In this document: positions 17,147-25,248 of the stretch, piece after piece
How positions within the stretch are numbered: position 1 is the stretch's first letter
How the letters are laid out: every line of letters begins with the position of its first letter
Assembly (NCBI GenBank): GCA_002418865.1
Contig: DIEY01000008.1
Span: forward strand, 1 to 49,368
DNA: 49,368 nucleotides
Source of the DNA: Bacteroidales bacterium UBA5762
GTDB lineage: Bacteria > Bacteroidota > Bacteroidia > Bacteroidales > TTA-H9
Direction of reading: 5' to 3'
Translations under genes and position numbers: made by a program
The notes under the pieces: model-generated
What the model was told of the DNA's origin: nothing
Seen by the model: only the letters and a program-made list of their open reading frames with translations
Database searches by the model: none

Positions 17147-17355
17147 CTTGTGCAAATATATGATAAAATATGATATGCAAATAATTTTTTATAAAATTTT
17201 TTAAGCCGGTTCCGATTTTAAGTCGTTATCAGCTTTGCATAAATTCTCATCGTTTAATCCTTCTTGAGCTCACCTTTATAAAATCCATTATATAAGCACT
17301 TTTCCTCTCCATGAGGCAAAGGCAAGCCGATGGAGAAGTTTTCCCAAAGAAAACG

Positions 17356-17363
17356 TATTTTTG
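17356..17363 (+). promoter_or_regulatory. Bacteroidota -7 element for the DUF5063 gene
   Basis: TATTTTTG fits TAnnTTTG and ends 21 bases before the ATG at 17385. This also argues against the in-frame TTG at 17361 as the start codon. Confidence 0.45.
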
Positions 17364-17384
17364 TTTTCGATAAAGCGTTTGAAT

Positions 17385-17930
17385 ATGGATAACCATTCTA
17401 AGCATCCTGTTTTTCACCGCAATGTTGTTGAAATGCTGGCTGTAGCCTTTGAGTATTGTCGTTTTATGGAAAAATTGGAAAATGTAGACAAATTAGCCTT
17501 GGCTTCTTATTTGCTCAAAGTTTTACCTCTTTTGTATGTAAAGGGCGAACTATTGCCCGAAATCGAAGTCGAATATCCAGAAGCCAACGAGCGTTTTGTT
17601 ATAGAGGAAGAATGGGAAGGGCTTTTTAATCATATTAGAATCATTTTAGGCACCGACGATATTTATTTTACTTTCGATCCACCAGCTTATGGATGGGGTG
17701 AAAGCTTAAAAACCAGCTTGGCCGAGCATTTGGCCGATATTTATCAGGATATGAAAGATTTTGTAGTCTTATATCAAAAAAATTCTTTGGCCGCCAAGGA
17801 AAATGCCGTAGCCGAATGTCGTCACCTATTTCTCGACCATTGGGGACCTCGGGTAGCCTCCTCCCTACTTGCCTTCCATTACTTATATCACGACGGAGAC
17901 AAACCCTATTTTGCCAACTCAGGACAATAA
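17385..17930 (+). CDS. DUF5063 domain protein
   Basis: A 181-residue cytoplasmic protein of the DUF5063 family, function unknown. It is acidic and mostly helical, with segments FHRNVVEMLAVAFEYCRFME (~9-28), LLKVLPLLYVKGELLPEIE, the central FTFDPPAYGWGESLKTSLAEHLADIYQDMKDF block, and the C-terminal HWGPRVASSLLAFHYLYHD. There is no signal peptide. In Bacteroidota it frequently sits near a DnaQ-like exonuclease and glycosyltransferase, as here. The start at ATG 17385 is favoured by the promoter element just upstream. Confidence 0.8.
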   Translation: MDNHSKHPVFHRNVVEMLAVAFEYCRFMEKLENVDKLALASYLLKVLPLLYVKGELLPEIEVEYPEANERFVIEEEWEGLFNHIRIILGTDDIYFTFDPPAYGWGESLKTSLAEHLADIYQDMKDFVVLYQKNSLAAKENAVAECRHLFLDHWGPRVASSLLAFHYLYHDGDKPYFANSGQ

Positions 17931-17988
17931 GATTTTTCATGCCATCGTTAAACAATATTTTATTGATTATCCTTACTTTATAACATCG

Positions 17989-19950
17989 ATGAAACTTTCG
18001 ATTATTATTGTCAATTATAATGTTGAATTTTTTCTTGAACAATGCCTGCATTCGGTAAAACGTGCTTGCAAAAACATTGAAGCCGAAATATGGGTGGTCG
18101 ACAATAATAGTGTGGATGGCTCATTGAAAATGTTGAAGGAGAAATTTCCTGAAGTTAATGTTATTGCTAACAAAGAAAATCTGGGGTTTGCCAAAGCCAA
18201 CAACCAAGCCATACATAGGGCACATGGTGAATATATTTTATTGCTCAACCCCGACACAGTTGTAGCTGAAGATACCTTCGAAAAAACCATTGCATTTATG
18301 GATGCTCATCCCGATGCCGGTGGCTTAGGAGTAAAAATGGTGGATGGAAAAGGAAAATTTCTGAAGGAATCTAAACGAGGGCTACCCACTCCTTCTGTGG
18401 CTTTTTTCAAAATGGTAGGCCTTACAAAAATATTTCCCCATAACCCTTTATTTGCCCGTTATTATCTTGGCCATCTGTCAGACGACGAAATTCATGAAGT
18501 AGAAATCCTTTCGGGTGCTTTTATGCTCTTGCGACGTGAAGTCCTCCAAATAACTGGTTTACTCGATGAAGATTATTTTATGTATGGTGAAGATATCGAT
18601 TTATCATACAGGATTTTAAAAGCGGGATATAAGAATTATTATTTCCCTCATACGCGCATCATTCACTATAAAGGAGAGAGTACCCGTAAGAGCTCTCTCA
18701 ATTATGTCTTTACGTTTTACCAAGCCATGGCCATTTTTGCCAAGAAACATTTTTCGGCAGGCTTGGCCCGCAGGTTCAACTTTTTTATCAATTTGGCCAT
18801 TTTCTTCAGAGCTGGACTATCACTATTGCGCCGATTTACAGAATACATTTTTTTGCCTTTGCTCGATACGGCTCTTGTTTATGGTGGAATCATCATTATG
18901 AAAAATTATTGGGAAGGGTTTATTTTTCAAGGATATGGCGAATATCCGCCCCTTTTCGTTTATATTATATTACCTGCATACATCCTCATTTGGCTCTTCT
19001 CGGTGTATTTAAGTGGAGGATATGACAAGCCATTTCATTTGTCAAAGGTTTTTCAAGGAATAGCATTGGGAACGGTGATTATTTTGGCAGCCTATGCCTT
19101 ATTACCCGCAAATCTGAGGTTTTCTCGAGCCTTGATCCTTTTTGGAGCTTTATGGGCTATAATGAGCATGACATTGATACGTGTCTTGCTTCATTTCAGC
19201 GGAATTGAGCAGTATCGTTTAGCCGTAAATGAAAATAAACGATTCTTAATAGTTGGAAAGGACAATGAATGCAACCGTGTAGCCGAAATTTTACGTAATG
19301 GCATTCACAGACCTGCTTTCATCGGTTTTGTGGCCAGCGATCCTCTCCAACAACAAACCAATGGCTTTGTCGGAAACCTTTCTCAACTCAATGAAATAAT
19401 CAGAATTTATGGAATAGATGAAATCGTTTTTTGTGCCAATGACATCTCGGCTCAGTATATCATCGATCAAATGCTTCAATTACATGATAAATCCATAGAA
19501 CTCAAAATTGCTCCTCCCGAGAGCTATTCCATCATTGGCAGCAATTCCATCAGCACTTCTAACGATCCTTTCATCATCGACATAAGCAGCATAAACAGCC
19601 GCCGAAACCGCCGAAACAAACGTATTGCCGACCTCATCTTAGTGTTTTTATTGTTACTTACACTTCCCTTCAATATTTGGTGGGTCGAAAAAAAATCAGC
19701 TTATCTCAAAAATATTTTCTTAGTACTATTTGGACGTAAGACTTGGGTGGGTATAAAAGATATACCAGGAGTAACCAACCCTTCCTCTATAGTTAAACCC
19801 GGTATTTTATGTCCCACTGATGCATGGCCAACCGACCAATTGACCCCACAAACTGCCCTTAATCTCAATCTGCTCTATGCCCGCAATTATCGTCCTCTGG
19901 ATGATTTTAACATTGTTTTGAAGGCATTTAGAAAGCTGGGACATACATAA
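17989..19950 (+). CDS. Family 2 glycosyltransferase fused to a truncated polyprenyl glycosylphosphotransferase-like module
   Basis: A 653-residue protein starting at ATG 17989; the longer frame would overlap the DUF5063 gene. Residues 1-240 are a GT2 (WbbL/rhamnosyltransferase-type) catalytic domain with IIIVNYN, VVDNNSVDGS, LNPDT (86-90) and YGEDIDLSYR (199-208). Then come about five membrane helices (~285-400). A Rossmann-like domain (~416-500, RFLIVGKDNE) resembles the central domain of WcaJ/WbaP-type enzymes. The C-terminus (~540-653) retains the start (RRNKRIADLILVFLLLLTLP) and the end (LLYARNYRPLDDFNIVLKAF) of a bacterial sugar transferase domain, but the catalytic middle with its basic and Asp-Glu motifs is missing. 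It likely acts in cell-surface polysaccharide synthesis at the inner membrane. Confidence 0.82.
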   Translation: MKLSIIIVNYNVEFFLEQCLHSVKRACKNIEAEIWVVDNNSVDGSLKMLKEKFPEVNVIANKENLGFAKANNQAIHRAHGEYILLLNPDTVVAEDTFEKTIAFMDAHPDAGGLGVKMVDGKGKFLKESKRGLPTPSVAFFKMVGLTKIFPHNPLFARYYLGHLSDDEIHEVEILSGAFMLLRREVLQITGLLDEDYFMYGEDIDLSYRILKAGYKNYYFPHTRIIHYKGESTRKSSLNYVFTFYQAMAIFAKKHFSAGLARRFNFFINLAIFFRAGLSLLRRFTEYIFLPLLDTALVYGGIIIMKNYWEGFIFQGYGEYPPLFVYIILPAYILIWLFSVYLSGGYDKPFHLSKVFQGIALGTVIILAAYALLPANLRFSRALILFGALWAIMSMTLIRVLLHFSGIEQYRLAVNENKRFLIVGKDNECNRVAEILRNGIHRPAFIGFVASDPLQQQTNGFVGNLSQLNEIIRIYGIDEIVFCANDISAQYIIDQMLQLHDKSIELKIAPPESYSIIGSNSISTSNDPFIIDISSINSRRNRRNKRIADLILVFLLLLTLPFNIWWVEKKSAYLKNIFLVLFGRKTWVGIKDIPGVTNPSSIVKPGILCPTDAWPTDQLTPQTALNLNLLYARNYRPLDDFNIVLKAFRKLGHT

Positions 19951-20071
19951 GCAATTATCTTCTTGATATGATTTTGCTTCATCTCACAAATTTATTCTTC
20001 GAGCTTTAGGAAAATCTTCGGTTTCGATATTGAGCATTTGAAATGGAGTAAAAAACATTTTTTAATTCAAT

Positions 20072-20079
20072 TATCTTTG
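20072..20079 (+). promoter_or_regulatory. Bacteroidota -7 element for the exonuclease gene
   Basis: TATCTTTG is an exact TAnnTTTG match ending 29 bases before the start codon at 20109. Confidence 0.45.
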
Positions 20080-20108
20080 CCCGCATTAATATTTTTTATG
20101 AAAGGGAA

Positions 20109-20945
20109 ATGAATTTAAAACTTACCAGGCCTTTGGCATTTATCGATCTTGAGACCACAGGCCTTAATATTGGCCACGATAAGATAGTCGAAATTAGCAT
20201 CCTAAAAGTTCATCCCGATGGTAACACCGAAACTTATACACGTCGAATTAATCCTACTATTCCTATTCCTGCTGAAGTTACTCGAATCCATGGTATTACT
20301 GATGAAGATGTAAAAAATGAACCAACCTTTTCGAATTTAGCCCCTGAAATCGCCAAATTTTTAAAAGATTGTGATTTAGCTGGATACAATAGCAATAAAT
20401 TCGATGTGCCCATGCTAATGGAAGAATTTTTAAGAGCCGGCATCGAGTTCCCTCTGACAGGGAAAAAGTTGATCGACGTTCAAAATATATTTCACAAGAT
20501 GGAACCTCGAAACTTAGAAGCTGCCTATAAATTCTATTGCAATAGAGATTTGGTAAATGCTCATTCGGCCGAAGCAGACATTACCGCAACTTTCGAGATT
20601 CTTCTGGCTCAAATAGAACGATATACAGGCAAAGAGGTCAATACATCGGAAAATTCACATTCAGTCCTTTTCGACAACACAGTATCAAGCCTGCATCAAA
20701 TTTCCTTTCAACATAAGAATGTAGATTTTGCTGGTCATATTATTTATAATGAACAAGGAAAAGAAGTATTTAATTTTGGAAAATACAAAGGAAAAGTGGT
20801 AGAAGAAATTTTTCGTAAAGAGCCTTCTTATTATGATTGGATGATGAAGGCCGATTTTCCTCTATATACCAAGAAAATTATCACAGCCATAAAACTGCGA
20901 GGATTTAACAAAGGCAGAAATGATTTAAATGAAGGAAAAGTATAA
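20109..20945 (+). CDS. DnaQ-like DEDDh 3'-5' exonuclease with extra C-terminal domain
   Basis: A 278-residue exonuclease of the DnaQ/epsilon superfamily. The catalytic acidic residues lie in FIDLETTGL (ExoI), GYNSNKFDVPML (ExoII) and AHSAEADITATFEI (ExoIII, with His about five residues before Asp). It should degrade DNA or RNA 3'-5' with two metal ions. Residues ~205-278 form an additional domain (FAGHIIYNEQGKEVFNFGKY...) that resembles DUF3820-like modules, common in Bacteroidota versions of this protein. It lacks polymerase-partner motifs, so a repair or RNA-processing role is as likely as proofreading. It sits just upstream of rpmG. Confidence 0.88.
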   Translation: MNLKLTRPLAFIDLETTGLNIGHDKIVEISILKVHPDGNTETYTRRINPTIPIPAEVTRIHGITDEDVKNEPTFSNLAPEIAKFLKDCDLAGYNSNKFDVPMLMEEFLRAGIEFPLTGKKLIDVQNIFHKMEPRNLEAAYKFYCNRDLVNAHSAEADITATFEILLAQIERYTGKEVNTSENSHSVLFDNTVSSLHQISFQHKNVDFAGHIIYNEQGKEVFNFGKYKGKVVEEIFRKEPSYYDWMMKADFPLYTKKIITAIKLRGFNKGRNDLNEGKV

Positions 20946-20947
20946 GA

Positions 20948-20980
20948 TTTGATTTGTTTTTGAAAAAAATTGTAAATTTG
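20948..20980 (+). promoter_or_regulatory. Promoter of rpmG-DUF4295
   Basis: A TTTG box (20948-20951) and TAAATTTG (20973-20980) are separated by 21 bases, matching the Bacteroidota -33/-7 promoter spacing. The -7 element ends 29 bases before the rpmG ATG. Confidence 0.6.
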
Positions 20981-21009
20981 CAAACCCAAATTCAAAGGAA
21001 TTACTAACG

Positions 21010-21198
21010 ATGGCAAAGAAAAGCAAAGAAGCACGCATTCAGGTAATTTTGGAGTGTACTGAACAGAAGAATTCAGGTGTACCAGGCATGTCAAGGTATA
21101 TTACCACAAAAAATAAGAAAAACACTCCAGGCCGTTTAGAACTTAGGAAATACAATCCCTATCTTAGAAAAGTTACTATACATAAAGAAATAAAATAA
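21010..21198 (+). CDS. rpmG: 50S ribosomal protein L33
   Basis: L33, a small 50S subunit protein. The 62-residue product begins MAKKSKEARIQVILECTEQ and contains RYITTKNKKNTPGRLELRKYNPYL, a clear L33 signature. It has a single cysteine and lacks the CXXC zinc pairs, so it is a zinc-independent form. In many Bacteroidota rpmB precedes it; here the gene upstream is the DnaQ-like exonuclease. A 51-residue DUF4295 gene follows after 9 bases. Confidence 0.96.
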   Translation: MAKKSKEARIQVILECTEQKNSGVPGMSRYITTKNKKNTPGRLELRKYNPYLRKVTIHKEIK

Positions 21199-21207
21199 AT
21201 AAACAAT

Positions 21208-21363
21208 ATGGCCAAAAAAGTTGTAGCAACCTTACAAACATCAGGAAAGGACTGGGCAAAAGTGATCCGAATGGTGAAATCGCCCAAGACAGGCTCTTAT
21301 ATTTTTACTGAAGATATGGTGCCTCACGATAAAGTAAAAGAATTTCTGGCTTCTCAGAAATAG
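21208..21363 (+). CDS. DUF4295 small protein downstream of rpmG
   Basis: A 51-residue open frame (ATG 21208 to TAG 21363) encoding a basic protein that starts MAKKVVATLQTSGKDWAKVI and contains RMVKSPKTGSYIFTEDMV. This matches the Bacteroidota-specific DUF4295 family, nearly always found right after rpmG. It is 9 bases from rpmG and shares its promoter, so a ribosome-associated role is a fair inference, though no function is established here. Confidence 0.92.
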   Translation: MAKKVVATLQTSGKDWAKVIRMVKSPKTGSYIFTEDMVPHDKVKEFLASQK

Positions 21364-21393
21364 TTTTTTTATAAGTAGTAATTCTGAAAGAAT

Positions 21394-21432
21394 ACAGGGA
21401 GCCTAAAACTAAAAGGGCTCCCTGTTGTTTTT
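21394..21432 (+). terminator. Rho-independent terminator after rpmG-DUF4295
   Basis: ACAGGGAGCC (21394-21403) pairs perfectly with GGCTCCCTGT (21416-21425), followed by TGTTTTT. It ends 27 bases before the ftsY start and should separate, or attenuate read-through between, the ribosomal unit and ftsY. Confidence 0.85.
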
Positions 21433-21459
21433 CCAAACAAGTATATATCGTTGATTATT

Positions 21460-22410
21460 ATGGCATTATTTTCATTATTTGGCAAAAAAGAAAAAGAAGA
21501 CCTCGATAAAGGCCTTGAAAAGACAAAGCAATCGGTTTTTTCGAAAATTGCAAGAGCAATAGCCGGAAAATCAACAGTTGACGATCAAGTGCTCGATGAG
21601 CTGGAAGACATCCTCATTGGTGCCGATGTTGGAGTGGAAACAACACTTCGTATCATCGAAAGAATTCAAAAACGTGTATCTCGCGATAAATATATTCATA
21701 CCAATGAGCTCAATAGAATACTCAAGGAAGAAATCGTAGCCTTGCTCGAGGAACACCATGCAGGCCTGGTACAAGGGTTCGATTTTACAAAGGGCAAATA
21801 TCCTTATGTGATTATGGTGGTAGGCGTGAATGGCGTAGGCAAAACTACTACTATAGGAAAATTGGCTTATCAGTTCAGTAAGGCGGGCAAAAAAGTACTC
21901 TTAGGTGCCGCTGATACCTTTAGAGCTGCTGCCATCGACCAACTCAAAATCTGGGGACAGAGAGCCAACGTTCCCGTTATCGCTCAGGAAATGGGGGCCG
22001 ATCCGGCTGCTGTGGCTTTCGATACATGCAACTCGGCTGTGGCCAACGATTATGATGTTGTCATCATCGATACGGCCGGCCGCTTACATAATAAAATAAA
22101 TCTCATGAACGAACTTTCGAAAATTAGAAAGGTAATTCAAAAAGTCATACCCGAAGCTCCACAGGAAGTCCTCTTAGTACTCGATGCCTCTACAGGACAA
22201 AATGCCATAGAACAAGCCAAACAATTTACATCGGCTACCGAAGTAAATGCTATAGCACTTACAAAACTTGACGGAACAGCCAAGGGCGGCGTCGTCATCG
22301 GCATTTCCGACCAGTTTAAAATTCCTGTAAAATATATAGGTGTGGGTGAAAAAATCGACCAACTTCAATTATTCAATCGCACTGAATTCGTCGATAGCCT
22401 CTTCAAATAA
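21460..22410 (+). CDS. ftsY: Signal recognition particle receptor FtsY
   Basis: FtsY is the SRP receptor GTPase that docks ribosome-nascent-chain complexes to the Sec translocon. The ATG at 21460 gives 316 residues; the in-frame TTG at 21451 is less likely. The short A domain (MALFSLFGKKEKED) contains an amphipathic membrane-targeting segment, without the long acidic region of E. coli FtsY. The NG domain shows GVNGVGKTTTIGKLA (G1), AADTFRAAAIDQL, IIDTAGRL (G3), TKLDGTAKGG (G4) and YIGVGEKIDQLQLF. All GTPase motifs are intact. A strong terminator lies just upstream. Confidence 0.96.
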   Translation: MALFSLFGKKEKEDLDKGLEKTKQSVFSKIARAIAGKSTVDDQVLDELEDILIGADVGVETTLRIIERIQKRVSRDKYIHTNELNRILKEEIVALLEEHHAGLVQGFDFTKGKYPYVIMVVGVNGVGKTTTIGKLAYQFSKAGKKVLLGAADTFRAAAIDQLKIWGQRANVPVIAQEMGADPAAVAFDTCNSAVANDYDVVIIDTAGRLHNKINLMNELSKIRKVIQKVIPEAPQEVLLVLDASTGQNAIEQAKQFTSATEVNAIALTKLDGTAKGGVVIGISDQFKIPVKYIGVGEKIDQLQLFNRTEFVDSLFK

Positions 22411-22517
22411 TCGAAGATTCCTCTATCTTAGCCAATCTCCATACTTTCTTCAAGATTATTGCAATGATATAAAAGAATTCCCTGGTTTTTGCTCGAACTG
22501 TTCTGGCTAATAAATTG

Positions 22518-22592
22518 TGGGATGTACAGGACTCGAACCTGTGACTTCCACCCTGTCAAGGTGACACTCTAAACCAACTGAGTTAACATCCC
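22518..22592 (-). tRNA. tRNA-Val (anticodon GAC)
   Basis: On the minus strand the 75-base sequence folds as a cloverleaf. The acceptor stem is GGGATGT (22586-22592) with ACATCCC (22519-22525) and an unpaired A at 22518. The anticodon stem is TCACC/GGTGG with loop TTGACAG, giving anticodon GAC (valine). The T arm is ACAGG-TTCGAGT-CCTGT. CCA is not encoded. Confidence 0.95.
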
Positions 22593-22684
22593 GTTTTTCA
22601 TTCACAAAATAAGTGAATATATTTTTAACAGACAATATTCAATAATTGTTAATAGAGAAGATTTGATTTTTTTGACCTGACAAA

Positions 22685-24496
22685 TCACTGCATCAGAATA
22701 TTTACTGAAACTGTTCCTGGTCCGACATTAATACAAAGAACAGGTGAGGCTTCCGATATAAACAAAGGTGGCTTGCCTGTGAGCTTCTCCAGTTCATTGC
22801 TATATCTTTGTGCTGTTTTAAGGTTGTTGAAATGCGTGATGGCATAATTCCATACCTCTCCTGTGCCAATTATATGCTTGATACTTGCTATCACTTTTTT
22901 AATTGCTCCACTTTCACTTACCGATTTTCCTTTCTCTTGTGTCTGACCTTGATGGTTGACAATAATTACAGGTTTGATATTTAAGGCATTAGCAAGGAAT
23001 CCTTTCGTAGGACTTAATCTACCACTTTTTACCATGTATTTTGTAGTAGTACAGGAAACAAACATGTAAGTTTTTTCTTTCCATTGGTTTATGGCATCTA
23101 CAATTTCCTGATGTGAAGCATCTTCTAATGCCATTTGCGCAGCTCGCAAAGTGAGCAAACCCAAAGAACCCGAAAGTTTGGTCGAATCGATAACTGTGGC
23201 TATTTTCCCATTCTCATTAGCTATCTTATATGCTGCCTGGCGACTATTGCTCCATGTTCCACTCATGGCCGAACTAATATGCAGGCTGATTACTGAATCG
23301 TATTGGGTAAAAAGATAAGAATAGCGATTCATTAAATCTTTGATAGCGGGTTGTGAGGTTGAGGGATAAATTTTCGACGAAAAGAATAATTTTTTAAAAT
23401 GTTTACCCGAAAGACTTAAACCATCCAAAAAATAATTATCTCCAAAATGTACATTAAGAGGGATGACATGAATTTGATATTCATCGAGCATAGAGCGTGG
23501 AATATCGCAAGTGGAATCGGTGAGAATGGCTATCTTCGGCCTAACGCCCGATGCAATAGTATTTTGAAAAACCATGTCATCCACCTTTTGATATACGATT
23601 TTCCCATGAGGTATTAAGCGATCGAAAACCTCTGAAGGATTATCGGTATGAATATGAATACGGGTTTTTACAGGTGAACCAGCAACTACCAATGAATCTC
23701 CCATGCGTAAAAGCTGTGTACGGATTTTTTGGTGATCTATTCCACTGCCGCTAATCAGTGCCTCAGTGCAATATCTAAACGTAATCTGGTCGTGAACAAT
23801 TGCTGTTAATTCTTCTACTCTATTGGCTTGATATGAAGTGTGTAAAATTTTGATTCCCTGCTTCAAAAGATCTATAATGCCCTCCAAGAATAAGACAAAA
23901 GCCTTAGCACCAGCATCCACCACATTTGCCATGGACAATACCTTTAGTTTTAATTTGGTCTCTTCAAGAGCATGTTTGGCTTTGTCAATCGAATTTTCCA
24001 ATAATAAGCTAAAATCGTTGATGGAATCTTTTACTTGATAAATAAAATCAGCCCATTCGCGAATTACGGTTAGTATAGTACCTTCAACGGGATTAGTGAT
24101 GGCTTGGTAGGCATATTTTACCGATTCTTTTAAGGCTATAGCAAAACTGGAAACCGTAAGGGGTTCGTCTGGATGTATCTCGGTGCTGAAGCCATACAGA
24201 AACTGAGCAAATATAATACCCGAGTTTCCTCTTGCTCCAATTAAAGCCGCATTAGCCAATGAATCTGCAGTAATCTTCACATCTCGATTGGGTTCTACCA
24301 TATCTATGATAGACCGCATGGTAGAAGCAAAATTAGTACCTGTGTCGGCATCAGCTACAGGAAAAACATTGATTTTATTGAGAAGATGCTGATTCTGAAA
24401 TATTTTATTGGCTCCGGCTAAAAATCCATAATACAACGCTCTTCCATCAATAAAGTTTAGGCGTTTTTCAAATACAGCATGATTTTTATTCTCCAT
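22685..24496 (-). CDS. DAK2-DegV fusion protein (FakA/FakB-type fatty-acid kinase)
   Basis: A 603-residue protein joining two usually separate partners. Residues ~14-210 are a DAK2/DhaL-type kinase domain with the nucleotide/metal motif NVFPVADADTGTNFAST and GARGNSGIIFAQFL. Residues ~220-310 correspond to the FakA middle domain. Residues ~316-603 are a DegV/FakB fatty-acid-binding domain (ILTDSTCDIP, STSQPA, HISSAMSGTW, KSGRLSPTKGF). In Firmicutes FakA phosphorylates fatty acids presented by FakB. Here the FakA C-terminal domain is replaced by the DegV domain, which suggests one chain binds and phosphorylates the acid. A kinase function is inferred from the family. A long leader (~170 bases) is implied if the promoter at 24676 is used. 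Confidence 0.87.
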   Translation of the reverse strand: MENKNHAVFEKRLNFIDGRALYYGFLAGANKIFQNQHLLNKINVFPVADADTGTNFASTMRSIIDMVEPNRDVKITADSLANAALIGARGNSGIIFAQFLYGFSTEIHPDEPLTVSSFAIALKESVKYAYQAITNPVEGTILTVIREWADFIYQVKDSINDFSLLLENSIDKAKHALEETKLKLKVLSMANVVDAGAKAFVLFLEGIIDLLKQGIKILHTSYQANRVEELTAIVHDQITFRYCTEALISGSGIDHQKIRTQLLRMGDSLVVAGSPVKTRIHIHTDNPSEVFDRLIPHGKIVYQKVDDMVFQNTIASGVRPKIAILTDSTCDIPRSMLDEYQIHVIPLNVHFGDNYFLDGLSLSGKHFKKLFFSSKIYPSTSQPAIKDLMNRYSYLFTQYDSVISLHISSAMSGTWSNSRQAAYKIANENGKIATVIDSTKLSGSLGLLTLRAAQMALEDASHQEIVDAINQWKEKTYMFVSCTTTKYMVKSGRLSPTKGFLANALNIKPVIIVNHQGQTQEKGKSVSESGAIKKVIASIKHIIGTGEVWNYAITHFNNLKTAQRYSNELEKLTGKPPLFISEASPVLCINVGPGTVSVNILMQ

Positions 24497-24675
24497 GATA
24501 TGAAGCTCGATTATAACTTACTTCCCTAAAGGTATATAACTCAAAAAATTCCGATTTTAACAGAATTATCCGCGCTTTATCACAAAAGGAGAGAATGTTA
24601 TTGGGAAAATATATTTCGTACGTAACTATAACACTTTTATGCAAAAGTTTGTTCACGCAATAAGTTTAAGAATTG

Positions 24676-24683
24676 CAAAATTA
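24676..24683 (-). promoter_or_regulatory. Possible -7 element for the DAK2-DegV gene
   Basis: The minus strand reads TAATTTTG. It is 180 bases upstream of the start at 24496, implying a long 5' leader in which I see no obvious riboswitch. Confidence 0.3.
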
Positions 24684-24738
24684 CACCAAATTTTAATATA
24701 TCTCTCAAACTTATAGTAACATATTTAAATATAGTTAT

Positions 24739-25248
24739 TTATTTCAATTTGGAACACCTTTTCTCTAATTGACGATTTCGAATCCATGCATTTAAAGTAT
24801 CAATTCGTTGATTATCAGCAAGATTAATTCTACACCGGTATAGCTCAGTAAAAGGATCAGCATCAGCAATCATTTCTAATAACTGATCTGGTGAAGGAAG
24901 TTCGTTCAATTCGACATATTCCTCATAAGTAATTTTAAGGAAAGCTGTACCCGCTTGAATTCCTTTTCTATCGAGCAAATAACCCTCTTCTAATAATACA
25001 GGATAGCGAAAAGAATTTTCTTGTTTTAAATCTTGTGGGTGTGGATAATTCAAGACCGAATCCTTATTGGGACTTAAAACTATAGGAACCAGCTTACTAT
25101 AGTCATTCCGTGTCTTATAAACCATAATCGGAGCCGGCGACTGAGAAAAGCTTGCTTCTTGTTTCGATTGCATGTTTTGGTGAGTTGTTTTACATGTTGT
25201 GAGGAGCATCAAGCTCGACAATAAAAAAACAAAACTACATTTATTCAT
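24739..25248 (-). CDS. Unknown small lipoprotein coupled to a cation:proton antiporter
   Basis: I do not recognise the family. The 169-residue product starts with a lipoprotein signal (MNKCSFVFLLSSLMLLTTC, lipidation likely at Cys19). The mature part has a Ser/Gln-rich linker followed by VYKTRNDYSKLVPIVLSPNKDSVLNYPHPQDL, YPVLLEEGYLLDRKGI and a charged C-terminus. Comparable short lipoproteins in Bacteroidota open with the same kind of KTRxDYxxxVPVxLS segment. Its start overlaps the antiporter stop by 8 bases, so it is probably translated with it. Confidence 0.7.
   Translation of the reverse strand: MNKCSFVFLLSSLMLLTTCKTTHQNMQSKQEASFSQSPAPIMVYKTRNDYSKLVPIVLSPNKDSVLNYPHPQDLKQENSFRYPVLLEEGYLLDRKGIQAGTAFLKITYEEYVELNELPSPDQLLEMIADADPFTELYRCRINLADNQRIDTLNAWIRNRQLEKRCSKLK

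Noticed and set aside
24497..24675. Riboswitch in the long leader of the DAK2-DegV gene
   Set aside because: No conserved aptamer motif or expression-platform hairpin could be seen in the AT-rich leader.
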